From NCBI RefSeq assembly GCF_047302285.1, contig NZ_CP154845.1:992001-1056000 (forward strand): a DNA stretch of 64,000 nucleotides. The letters are read 5' to 3'. The position numbers and the translations under genes are program-made. Shown one piece after another: positions 1-7,154 of the stretch. Below the pieces are notes generated by a model that was given only the letters and a program-made list of their open reading frames with translations, was not told the DNA's origin and did not search any database. Source of the stretch: Robertmurraya sp047302285 (lineage in GTDB: Bacteria; Bacillota; Bacilli; Bacillales; Cytobacillaceae). Numbering within the stretch: position 1 is the stretch's first letter; the number at the start of each line of letters is the position of its first letter.

Positions 1-189
1 TGACAAGAAAGATGATTTATGAAGAGTAAAGTGATTATTAATATACTTAAGAAAATGCTAGTTTTAAGTTTCTTCTCTTTTGAGATAAGGGGCTTTTTTT
101 TGAGAGACTATAGGAACTTAGAAGGTCAAAATAATTCACCAAATTTTCATATTCTTGCCGCTTCTCTCTACTCAATTAGCGTTTTAGGG

Positions 190-255
190 TTGATTTTAGG
201 TATTTATTTACTTATAATGAAATTGCACTTGGAATGATAATCGTTTTCAATTATC
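190..255 (+). promoter_or_regulatory. Sigma-A promoter with Fur box, fpbNOP
   Basis: A -35 element TTGATT (190-195) and a -10 element TATAAT (213-218) are separated by exactly 17 bp. A Fur-type inverted repeat follows at 233-255 (core TGATAATCGTTTTCAATTA) and covers the expected start of transcription, the usual place for Fur repression. The first importer gene begins 34 bp further on. Iron-dependent repression is inferred from the box and from the siderophore-importer family downstream. Confidence 0.85.
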
Positions 256-288
256 GCTCCAAGAATAACCATGTAATGAGGATTATAA

Positions 289-1242
289 ATGAGACTTTGG
301 ATGTTGATAATTGCAGCTATAGTCCTGTCTTTTGTATCGCTATTTGTTGGAGCAATTGATATTAAGCCGAGTGATTTACTAGATTGGGAGTCAGATGAAA
401 CACAAATTTTCCTAATTAGTCGTGTCCCTCGACTAATGGCCATTATATTAGCAGGAGCAGGAATGAGTATTGCAGGTTTGATAATGCAGTCTTTAAGCAG
501 AAATAAATTTGTTTCACCAACAACTGCAGGGACTTTAGATGCAGCTAAACTAGGTATCTTAATTTCTATGCTTTTTTTCACGAATGTAACATATACACAG
601 CAAGTCATCTTTAGTTTTGCGTTTGCATTAGTGGGTACTCTAGTTTTCATGCAAATTCTTGATCGAATAAAATTTAAGGATGCTATTTTCGTTCCATTGA
701 TTGGGATTATGTATGGGAATATTTTGTCATCTATAACGACATTCTTTGCATACGAACAAGATCTTCTTCAAAATATCTCTTCTTGGTTAATGGGGAGTTT
801 CACCTTAATTATTTCTGGACGATATGAGCTTTTGTATGTCAGCATACCAGCTGTCATTTTAGCATATCTATATGCAAATAAATTCACAGTTGCAGGGATG
901 GGAGAAGATTTTGCGAAAAACTTAGGCTTAAGTTATAAGTTAGTGTTAAATTTAGGTCTTATGCTCGTTGCCATTATTTCTACAACTGTCGTATTAACTG
1001 TTGGAGTTATTCCATTTTTAGGTTTAATTGTTCCAAACGTTGTTTCTCTTTATTTAGGTGATAATTTACGTAAGACGATTCCACATACAGCAGTGCTAGG
1101 GGTTGTTTTCCTGTTAATATGTGATATTCTTGGACGAATTATTATACATCCTTATGAGATACCAGTTAATGTTACAGTGGCAGTAATAGGCAGTGCGATC
1201 TTCTTAATTATGTTATTTAGGGGGAGAGCATATGCGAAATAG
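289..1242 (+). CDS. fpbN: Siderophore (petrobactin-type) ABC importer permease 1
   Basis: This is a FecCD/BtuC-family membrane permease of 317 residues with about nine or ten hydrophobic segments. In this family it forms half of the translocation channel that brings ferric siderophore through the cytoplasmic membrane. Length, gene order (permease, permease, ATPase, lipoprotein) and overall sequence match B. subtilis YclNOPQ/FpbNOPQ, which imports petrobactin and related catecholates. A conserved GVIPFLGLIVPN stretch, typical of the family, lies at about residues 240-251. The gene is preceded by a sigma-A promoter with a Fur box and overlaps the next permease gene by 11 bp, so the two are probably translationally coupled. 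The family is certain. The exact siderophore is inferred from order and similarity. Confidence 0.88.
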   Translation: MRLWMLIIAAIVLSFVSLFVGAIDIKPSDLLDWESDETQIFLISRVPRLMAIILAGAGMSIAGLIMQSLSRNKFVSPTTAGTLDAAKLGILISMLFFTNVTYTQQVIFSFAFALVGTLVFMQILDRIKFKDAIFVPLIGIMYGNILSSITTFFAYEQDLLQNISSWLMGSFTLIISGRYELLYVSIPAVILAYLYANKFTVAGMGEDFAKNLGLSYKLVLNLGLMLVAIISTTVVLTVGVIPFLGLIVPNVVSLYLGDNLRKTIPHTAVLGVVFLLICDILGRIIIHPYEIPVNVTVAVIGSAIFLIMLFRGRAYAK

Positions 1243-2185
1243 TACGAAGTTGATTTTATTAGCCGTAATCGCTATTGTTTGTATTTTGCTTTATGGTTTC
1301 TATGATATAAAAGGCGGGTTTGATTACGCTTTTCCGAGACGGATGATTCGAGTTAGTGCGATGATTGTAACAGGAGTTGCGATATCATATTCAACAATCG
1401 TATTCCAAACCATTACCCATAATCGTATCTTAACACCATCTGTTATGGGGCTTGACTCTATGTATCAAGTAGTCCAAACATTCATTTACTTCTTCGCAGG
1501 CTCTATGTCGATTTGGGTCTTAAATAAGTATTTGAATTTTGGAGCGGCCATAATCGCCATGGTATTATTTGCATTGATATTATATCGATTTTTATTCCGT
1601 GCTGATAAGCATCCTATTTACTTACTTCTTTTAATTGGGATGATTTTGGGAACACTTTTAGGAAGTTTTGTAACATTTTTACAGGTGCTTATTGATCCGT
1701 TGGAGTATTTAAGCTTACAAAGCCGTTTATTCGCGAGTTTTACCAGTGTAAAATCTGAGTTATTATATATCTCTATCGGTATTTTAATAATCGCGTTCCT
1801 TTATGGATATCGTATTATGGGGAAATTAGATGTCATGTCACTTGGACGCGAAAATGCGATTAACCTTGGTGTGAACTATGATCGAATGGTCATGAACATT
1901 CTCATTTTATCATCTGTATTAATTGCCACTTCAACGGCATTAGTTGGTCCAATTACGTTTTTCGGATTAATCGTTGCAAATCTTTCGTATCAATATTTAG
2001 TTACGTATAAGCACTCTGTCTTAATATTGGGTGCAAGTCTAATGAGTATTATTGCATTAGTCGGGGGCCAGTTCCTCGTTGAACATATTTTAGAATTACG
2101 GACGACGTTAAGTGTCATTATTAACTTTATCGGTGGAATTTACTTCATTTACTTATTATTAAAAGAAAGTAGGGCAGCAGGATGA
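1232..2185 (+). CDS. fpbO: Siderophore (petrobactin-type) ABC importer permease 2
   Basis: This is the second FecCD-family permease, 317 residues and strongly hydrophobic throughout, pairing with the product of the preceding gene. The family signature region VGPITFFGLIVANLSYQ lies near residue 245. A GGGGAGAG ribosome binding site lies inside the end of the upstream gene, and the ATG overlaps that gene by 11 bp. The downstream ATPase gene overlaps this one by 4 bp (ATGA). The tight packing indicates a single transcript and stoichiometric synthesis of the two membrane subunits. It corresponds to B. subtilis YclO/FpbO, which has a similar length. Confidence 0.88.
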   Translation: MRNSTKLILLAVIAIVCILLYGFYDIKGGFDYAFPRRMIRVSAMIVTGVAISYSTIVFQTITHNRILTPSVMGLDSMYQVVQTFIYFFAGSMSIWVLNKYLNFGAAIIAMVLFALILYRFLFRADKHPIYLLLLIGMILGTLLGSFVTFLQVLIDPLEYLSLQSRLFASFTSVKSELLYISIGILIIAFLYGYRIMGKLDVMSLGRENAINLGVNYDRMVMNILILSSVLIATSTALVGPITFFGLIVANLSYQYLVTYKHSVLILGASLMSIIALVGGQFLVEHILELRTTLSVIINFIGGIYFIYLLLKESRAAG

Positions 2186-2949
2186 TTGAAATCAAAGGGT
2201 TAACAAAGCGATTTGGTAAAAAGCCTGTTGTAGAAAACGTATCTGTAAAAATTGAGTCAGGTTCCATTACATCTTTTATCGGTCCCAATGGTGCTGGTAA
2301 GTCTACACTTCTCTCTATGGTGAGCCGCTTATTAGATTCAGATACTGGGGAAGTATTATTAGATAAAAATAATGTGAAAAAATGGAAGTCTTCTGAATTT
2401 GCAAAGCGTGTTTCCATATTGAAGCAATCAAACTTTCTTAATGTTCGTTTAACGGTACGAGAGCTTGTTGCTTTTGGTCGATACCCCTATTCAAAGGGGC
2501 GTCTGACAGAGGACGACGAAAAATTCGTTAACTTAGCTCTTAGCTATATGAATTTGACCGAGATGGAAGACAAATTTTTGGACGAATTATCTGGTGGTCA
2601 AAAGCAGCGTGCCTTTATTGCGATGGTCATTGCGCAAGATACGGACTATATCTTACTTGATGAACCCTTAAATAATTTAGATATGAAGCATTCTGTCCAA
2701 ATTATGAAAATTTTACGTAAGCTTGTAGATGAGCTTGGGAAAACAGTTGTCATTGTTCTTCATGATATCAACTTTGCTTCCGTCTATTCAGATCGTATCG
2801 TGGCGTTAAAAGATGGTAAGCTAGTGAAAAATGGGCCAACAAATGACATAATCAACTCAGATGCTTTGCGTGAAATATACGATATGGATATACCTATTCA
2901 AGAACAAAACGGTTGCCGTATTTGTGTATACTTTAATTCTCATGATTAG
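2182..2949 (+). CDS. fpbP: Siderophore ABC importer ATPase
   Basis: This is the ATP-binding subunit of the importer, 255 residues, cytoplasmic. Walker A GPNGAGKST lies at about residues 34-42, the ABC signature LSGGQKQR at about 136-143, Walker B YILLDEP at about 156-162, and the switch histidine in VLHD at about 193-196. It energises FpbN/FpbO. The start overlaps the stop of fpbO (ATGA). It ends 17 bp before a rho-independent terminator, so the binding-protein gene downstream is transcribed from its own promoter. Orthologous in order and length to B. subtilis YclP (252 residues). Confidence 0.9.
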   Translation: MIEIKGLTKRFGKKPVVENVSVKIESGSITSFIGPNGAGKSTLLSMVSRLLDSDTGEVLLDKNNVKKWKSSEFAKRVSILKQSNFLNVRLTVRELVAFGRYPYSKGRLTEDDEKFVNLALSYMNLTEMEDKFLDELSGGQKQRAFIAMVIAQDTDYILLDEPLNNLDMKHSVQIMKILRKLVDELGKTVVIVLHDINFASVYSDRIVALKDGKLVKNGPTNDIINSDALREIYDMDIPIQEQNGCRICVYFNSHD

Positions 2950-2965
2950 ATAAATAAAGTTATAA

Positions 2966-2996
2966 AAAAGACCTAGGAATTTCACTAGGTCTTTTT
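2966..2996 (+). terminator. Rho-independent terminator after fpbP
   Basis: The stem AGACCTAG pairs with CTAGGTCT around an 8-nt loop, followed by a run of T. It separates fpbNOP from fpbQ transcription. Confidence 0.85.
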
Positions 2997-3070
2997 CTAG
3001 GGCACGATGAAAGCGATTTATAGAGTTCATAAAAATTTCATAAAAAATAGAAAATACTTTCAAAAAATGA

Positions 3071-3140
3071 TTGACGTTGAGTGTCAATCACTCTATAATG
3101 AGAATTGTTATCAGTGATAATGATTATCATTAATGATTAT
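3071..3140 (+). promoter_or_regulatory. Sigma-A promoter with Fur box, fpbQ
   Basis: A -35 element TTGACG (3071-3076), a 17-bp spacer and a -10 element TATAAT (3094-3099) are followed by a near-consensus Fur box GATAATGATTATCATTAAT (3116-3134). The half-site motif continues to about 3140, allowing more than one Fur dimer. This second Fur-controlled promoter gives the binding protein its own, probably stronger, expression. Confidence 0.88.
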
Positions 3141-3170
3141 AAAATAATATCCAAAAGGGGAGTTACACAC

Positions 3171-4211
3171 ATGAAAAAGTGGAAATTAGCTAGTGTTTTA
3201 TTAGTACTTATCTTAATGCTTGCTGCTTGCGGGAGTAATGAAGAAGCAAACACAGAAAAAACAGATGATACCAATGCAGCTGAAGAACAAAAAGAAACGG
3301 CAAATGAAGATCAAACTACTTCTGCTTATCCATTGACTGTTTCTCCAACAGTGGCTTCAAGTGAAAGCATGGATGGCAGTGCATCTTATACATATGAAGA
3401 TGTAACATTTGAAACAATGCCAGAAAAAATTGTCGTATTTGATTATGGCTTCTTAGATACATTAGATGCACTTGGTGTAGAAGGAATTATCGGAGTTGCG
3501 AAAGACTCTACTTTACCAACTCACCTTGAAAAGTATTCAGGAGAAGAGTATGTAAGCATTGGTAATTTAAAGGAACCATTACTTGAAGATATCGCTGAAA
3601 TCGGACCTGATGTCATCTTCATTTCTGGCCGCCAATCAGCATTCTATGATCAACTGAAAGAAATTACACCAAACATTGTATTCGTTGGTACTTCTCAAGA
3701 TGATTACTGGAACACATTCCTTGCTTCAGTTGATATTGCAGCGAAAATGTTTAATAAAGAAGCAGAAGCTGAAGAATACCTTGCAAAATTTGATGCAGCA
3801 TTAGATGAAGCAAAGACATTAGCTGGAAATTTTGATACATCACTAGTTACGATGTACAATGAAGGGAATTTATCAGGATTCGCAACAAACTCTCGTTTTG
3901 GATATGTATATGATGTCTATGGCTTTAAACCAGTTACTGAAGATATTGAGGCATCCTCACATGGTTCTAACTTCGGATTTGAAGCAATTTTAGAATTTAA
4001 TCCACAAGTGTTATTCGTCATTGACCGTACAGCAGCTGTAGGCGGAGAATCTAGCATCACAACTGATTTGGAAAATGATATTATTAAGAAAACGGAAGCT
4101 TATCAAAATGATCGAATTGTCTACCTAGATGGCCCATTATGGTACTTAAGTGGCGGTGGATTACAATCTGAGCTTGCCAAAATTGAAGAAATTTTAGCTG
4201 AATTAAAATAA
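3171..4211 (+). CDS. fpbQ: Siderophore-binding lipoprotein
   Basis: This is the extracytoplasmic solute-binding protein of the importer, 346 residues. The start is set at ATG 3171, which follows AAGGGG and begins a lipoprotein signal peptide ending in LMLAAC (lipobox, Cys at about residue 20). An upstream in-frame ATG at 3105 would lie within the Fur box region and is rejected. After an acidic linker of about 45 residues comes a periplasmic-binding (TroA/FepB-like) fold with VVFDYGFLDTLDALG and ISGRQ motifs resembling B. subtilis YclQ. The N-terminal linker is longer than in YclQ (317 residues). It is transcribed from its own Fur-controlled promoter. Confidence 0.9.
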   Translation: MKKWKLASVLLVLILMLAACGSNEEANTEKTDDTNAAEEQKETANEDQTTSAYPLTVSPTVASSESMDGSASYTYEDVTFETMPEKIVVFDYGFLDTLDALGVEGIIGVAKDSTLPTHLEKYSGEEYVSIGNLKEPLLEDIAEIGPDVIFISGRQSAFYDQLKEITPNIVFVGTSQDDYWNTFLASVDIAAKMFNKEAEAEEYLAKFDAALDEAKTLAGNFDTSLVTMYNEGNLSGFATNSRFGYVYDVYGFKPVTEDIEASSHGSNFGFEAILEFNPQVLFVIDRTAAVGGESSITTDLENDIIKKTEAYQNDRIVYLDGPLWYLSGGGLQSELAKIEEILAELK

Positions 4212-4220
4212 CAATTACTA

Positions 4221-4277
4221 AAGAGCTGCTTTTAGATGGTGTGTACGAATCACATCTTCAAACAGCTCTGCTTTTTT
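4221..4277 (+). terminator. Terminator after fpbQ
   Basis: AGAGCTG at 4222 pairs with CAGCTCT at 4263, with further pairing inside (AGATG/CATCT), followed by CTTTTTT. Confidence 0.75.
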
Positions 4278-4292
4278 GATATAAATATATGG

Positions 4293-4325
4293 AAAAAACT
4301 CGGCCTATTACGGTCGAGTTTTTTT
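4293..4325. terminator. Bidirectional terminator
   Basis: A short hairpin (AACTCG-CC / GG-CGAGTT) is flanked by A6 on the left and T7 on the right. It can terminate transcripts from either side and contains the stop codon of the small minus-strand gene. Confidence 0.7.
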
Positions 4326-4457
4326 GACGTCACTTTTAGAATGCTTTGCTTTATTACGTTTGTTCCCTTTACTGTTATCTCCGCTTGTTAGTTCCTCTGC
4401 AAATTCCGCGTCTGGTGCATTCTGATTGCGGCTCCCTTTATTTTGTTTTTTCGTCAT
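4308..4457 (-). CDS. Small hydrophilic protein, probably spore-associated
   Basis: A 49-residue, highly charged protein rich in Lys, Asn and Ser with no hydrophobic segment. The start is chosen at 4457 because a GGAG sequence sits 8 bases upstream of it. An in-frame ATG at 4490 has no such signal. The composition, the acidic DAEFAEEL centre and a basic tail resemble minor small acid-soluble spore proteins of Bacillus, but I cannot assign it to a named family. It stands alone, convergent with fpbQ and next to spore coat genes. No biochemical role can be read from the sequence. Confidence 0.55.
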   Translation of the reverse strand: MTKKQNKGSRNQNAPDAEFAEELTSGDNSKGNKRNKAKHSKSDVKKTRP

Positions 4458-4517
4458 GAAGTCAACTCCTTTTGAATTATTTTGTTTCATGGAAGTCCGA
4501 ACTATTCATGTTTTCAC

Positions 4518-4550
4518 AAAAAAAAGACCTCATAAAGAGGTCAAGAAAAA
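4518..4550 (-). terminator. Hairpin in the gap before the coat genes
   Basis: GACCTC pairs with GAGGTC. Read on the minus strand the stem is followed by T8, so it would stop leftward transcription. The rest of the 4458-4817 gap shows no convincing gene. Confidence 0.5.
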
Positions 4551-4817
4551 GGGGGAATTACACTTGTACTCCTATTGTTACCAACCGAGTAAAATTTTAT
4601 TCATGTTAATCGAAAAATGATTGTGTGTTTGAACGAGGTATTTTTTGTCCTTGAAAGAGCATGAAAGAGACGATAGAAAAAGGGCATTGGTATTAAGGGC
4701 GAATCTACTAATGCAAACGCCTTTTCTTGCAACTCTAGTGGAAAAGCCCGCAACGAAGGTAGGGCACAAACATATTAAGTAATATAAGTACTCAAGGGGG
4801 TGAGATGGTTGGGAGAA

Positions 4818-5087
4818 ATGAATCAAAATCTGCAAGAACTTTCTAAATCGCTTCTCGGATTACATGTTAAAGATGTATTCAAGAAGAATAAGGAAGACCT
4901 TAAGGTTAGGGAGCTTTCGGAAGATGAAAAAGAGCATATTAAAAAGCTTTATCAAGAACTAGAACAACAAGTAAATGAATTTGTAAACAAGACGAAAGAA
5001 ACAGATGAGAATACGGTACAGGCAAAAGACGCAAAACCAAAGAAAACCCGAACAACTTTAAGGGACAAAGTAAGAAAGAAAAATTAA
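4818..5087 (+). CDS. cotW: CotW-like spore coat protein
   Basis: An 89-residue, helical, charged protein. The central LSEDEKEHIKKLYQELEQQV and the basic tail TTLRDKVRKKN resemble the corresponding parts of B. subtilis CotW (SDEEKEMLLNLVKDLQ and a REQL..QIRQRRK tail). CotW is a coat/crust component. ATG 4818 is preferred because AAGGGGGTGA lies about 9 bases upstream, whereas a GTG at 4800 lies inside that ribosome binding site. The CotX-domain gene follows after 20 bp, reproducing the cotVWX arrangement. Assignment rests on similarity of pattern plus neighbourhood, so the symbol is provisional. Confidence 0.65.
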   Translation: MNQNLQELSKSLLGLHVKDVFKKNKEDLKVRELSEDEKEHIKKLYQELEQQVNEFVNKTKETDENTVQAKDAKPKKTRTTLRDKVRKKN

Positions 5088-5107
5088 AAAGTAAAGGAGA
5101 GATATAA

Positions 5108-5662
5108 ATGTTAGGTGAAAGAACAGAATATGCACGCGATGTACGAAACGACAGATACGATAACAGATACCGTCATGATCCTTGTAACAAATGCGGATAT
5201 GATACTTGCAAATGTGGAGTAGGAGGAGAAGCTAGAAAATGGAATGCACTTGACCCAACTAGCCAATTCCCATATTCCGACAATGATAATAATCAAGTTC
5301 TTCAAAACTTTGACCAAGTGTCTGATATTGAACAAAGATCATCTGAACGCATCATCATTAAAGACAGCTGTGACATCAAAGTAACAACTACTGATACTCA
5401 AGTAGCGGTTTCCCTACAAGTCGCTATCCAAATTGCGATTGCCATTGTTATCAATATCACGATTGCAGATAGTGAGCAAGCAGAAGCTGTAACACAAGAT
5501 TTACTTCAGTTCTCTTCAATGCAGCAAGTAAATCGTCAAACAATCTGCATTGAAAATTCACGTGATATCGAAGTAACAACTACTGACACTGATGTAGCAG
5601 TATCTATTCAACTATTACTTCAATTACTTCTTGCTCTACTCGTTCAAATCGACATTCTATAA
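5108..5662 (+). CDS. CotX-domain spore coat protein (tandem repeat)
   Basis: A 184-residue spore coat protein with a CotX/CotV domain (Pfam Coat_X type) present twice. The repeats are IIIKDSCDIKVTTTDTQVAVSL and a second block starting CIENSRDIEVTTTDTDVAVS, each followed by an amphipathic, very hydrophobic beta-rich stretch (IQIAIAIVINITIAD and LLQLLLALLVQIDIL). The N-terminus carries a Cys cluster CNKCGYDTCKCG (about residues 25-36), suitable for disulfide cross-linking or metal binding in the insoluble coat or crust. The ribosome binding site AAAGGAGAG lies 7-8 bases before the ATG. It is co-directional with the CotW-like gene and ends about 85 bp before a strong terminator. Mother-cell expression is inferred from the family. 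Confidence 0.85.
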   Translation: MLGERTEYARDVRNDRYDNRYRHDPCNKCGYDTCKCGVGGEARKWNALDPTSQFPYSDNDNNQVLQNFDQVSDIEQRSSERIIIKDSCDIKVTTTDTQVAVSLQVAIQIAIAIVINITIADSEQAEAVTQDLLQFSSMQQVNRQTICIENSRDIEVTTTDTDVAVSIQLLLQLLLALLVQIDIL

Positions 5663-5747
5663 TATTCCTGCTAAACAGGCATGGTTCACATTTCACTTTT
5701 CCCCAAAGACTAGGATATCCAAACAACCCACACCTCCTATATATAAA

Positions 5748-5777
5748 AGTAGCATGGAAACATGCTACTCTCTTTTT
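5748..5777 (+). terminator. Terminator of the coat operon
   Basis: A 9-bp perfect stem AGTAGCATG/CATGCTACT with a GAAA tetraloop is followed by CTCTTTTTTT. Confidence 0.9.
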
Positions 5778-5864
5778 TTGTCTGTCCTAAAATGGAATAT
5801 TCCATTCTTTGCTTGCTCCGAAAGAATGAAGAAATAACCAAATATTAGGAGATGGATTCCTTGA

Positions 5865-5905
5865 GTTCACAGTTTGTTCACTTTATTTTGTAAATTTTGT
5901 GAACA
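5865..5905 (+). promoter_or_regulatory. Tandem GTTCAC operator upstream of the hydrogenase operon
   Basis: GTTCACAGTTTGTTCAC occupies 5865-5881: two GTTCAC half-sites with an 11-bp period. An inverted copy TGTGAACA follows at 5898-5905. The same 17-bp pattern appears twice upstream of the tungstate regulator at 19709-19725 and 19733-19749. Direct hexamers spaced by one helical turn are typical of OmpR/PhoB-family response regulators. TTTGTGAAC at 5896-5904 also resembles the ResD consensus TTTGTGAAT. The bound factor is unknown. The remaining 5778-6071 sequence is AT-rich and I could not place a convincing -35/-10 pair. Confidence 0.6.
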
Positions 5906-6071
5906 TTTTAAAAACTATTAAATGAAAATATAAGAAATGGTATTTTTAAAATAATAGAGTGTTTTGTGTGCTTCCATGAAATAGATTTTTGTTGAGAAAA
6001 TCTTTAAAAACATCGAAAAGATCGGCAGAATAACCTATAAAACTTGCAAATGAAAAAAGGGGGGGATTGAT

Positions 6072-7154
6072 TTGTTAAAAACGAAACCGAAAACGGTCTA
6101 TGAAGAGGCTCTATCAAGAGGGTTTTCTCGCCGAGATTTTTTGAAAATGTGTACGGCATTAGCAGCAACGATGGGGTTAAGCTTTAAGGAGGCAGATAAA
6201 GTTGTACAAGCTATGGAGACGAATTTACGAGTTCCAGTGATATGGCTTGAGTTTCAAAGCTGTACGGGTTGTTCAGAGTCGTTTATTCGTTCAGCGCATC
6301 CAAAAGCTGAAAGCGTTTTACTAGAAATGATTTCTTTAGAGTATAGCGAAGTTCTTTCAGCGGCTTCAGGACATCAAATTGAAGCAGCGATGGAACATGT
6401 TTTAAAGGAATACTCAGGGGAATATGTACTTGTTGTGGAGGGATCGGTTGCCGATGATGAGTACATAACAATCGGTGGTCGCTCAGCAAAATCGATATTG
6501 GAAGAGGCTGCCAAGGGAGCGAAAATGGTTATTTCATATGGTAGCTGTGCATCTTGGGGAGGGATTCCTGCGGCAAATCCGAATCCAACGAATGGTGTGC
6601 CAGCTGCAAAATTGATTAAAGACAAGCCTGTCGTTCTTGTACCTGGTTGTCCTCCAATTGCAGAGGTGATGACCGGCGTGATAGCTCATATAATTACTTT
6701 TGGAGCTGTACCTGAATTAGATCATTTAGGAAGACCAAAGGCATTCTACCGCCATCGCATTCATGATAAATGTAATCGTCGTGCTTACTTTGACGCTGGG
6801 CTGTTTGCTGAATCCTTTGATGATGAAGGAGCAAAGCAAGGATACTGCTTATATAAGCTTGGATGTGTAGGGCCTACAACCTTTAGCGCCTGTGCTGAAA
6901 TGCGATGGAATGGGGGTACAAGCTACCCAATTCAGTCTGGAAATCCATGTATCGGCTGCACCGAGCAAAATTTCTGGGATAATGGACCATTTTATACTCG
7001 TCGTGCCAAAATCCCGGGTACTCAAACCACGATTAACCCAGAAAAAGTGGGACTGGCCATTACAGGTGCAGCGGTAGCGGGAGTGGCTGTTCATGCAGGG
7101 GTAACAGCAGTCAAAAAAGCAAAAGATAGCTCGGAAGAACGAGGTGAATCCTAA
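6072..7154 (+). CDS. hyaA: [NiFe]-hydrogenase small subunit, Tat-exported
   Basis: This is the electron-transfer subunit of a membrane-bound uptake hydrogenase (H2 to 2H+ + 2e-), 360 residues. It starts at TTG 6072 behind AAGGGGGG. A twin-arginine signal SRRDFLK spans residues 19-25, so the folded dimer is exported. Iron-sulfur ligands are visible: CTGC (64-67), GSC, PGC, then H..C, C..C and CIGC motifs for the proximal, distal and medial clusters. The two extra cysteines of oxygen-tolerant enzymes are glycine here (CTGC rather than CTCC, and SCASWGG rather than SCASWGC), so a standard proximal 4Fe-4S cluster is predicted. A C-terminal hydrophobic helix (about residues 322-342) anchors it in the membrane. 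The stop overlaps the start of the large-subunit gene. Confidence 0.95.
   Translation: MLKTKPKTVYEEALSRGFSRRDFLKMCTALAATMGLSFKEADKVVQAMETNLRVPVIWLEFQSCTGCSESFIRSAHPKAESVLLEMISLEYSEVLSAASGHQIEAAMEHVLKEYSGEYVLVVEGSVADDEYITIGGRSAKSILEEAAKGAKMVISYGSCASWGGIPAANPNPTNGVPAAKLIKDKPVVLVPGCPPIAEVMTGVIAHIITFGAVPELDHLGRPKAFYRHRIHDKCNRRAYFDAGLFAESFDDEGAKQGYCLYKLGCVGPTTFSACAEMRWNGGTSYPIQSGNPCIGCTEQNFWDNGPFYTRRAKIPGTQTTINPEKVGLAITGAAVAGVAVHAGVTAVKKAKDSSEERGES

Noticed and set aside
19..237. 72-residue frame with a C-terminal hydrophobic helix
   Set aside because: No clear ribosome binding site, no family recognised, and the fpbN promoter lies in its 3' part.
204..650. 148-residue minus-strand frame opposite fpbN
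   Set aside because: Antisense to a conserved permease and covers the Fur box and promoter.
4760..4800. Sigma-K promoter for the cot genes
   Set aside because: A CATATTA-like -10 is present, but the spacing to a plausible -35 and the last two consensus bases do not fit.
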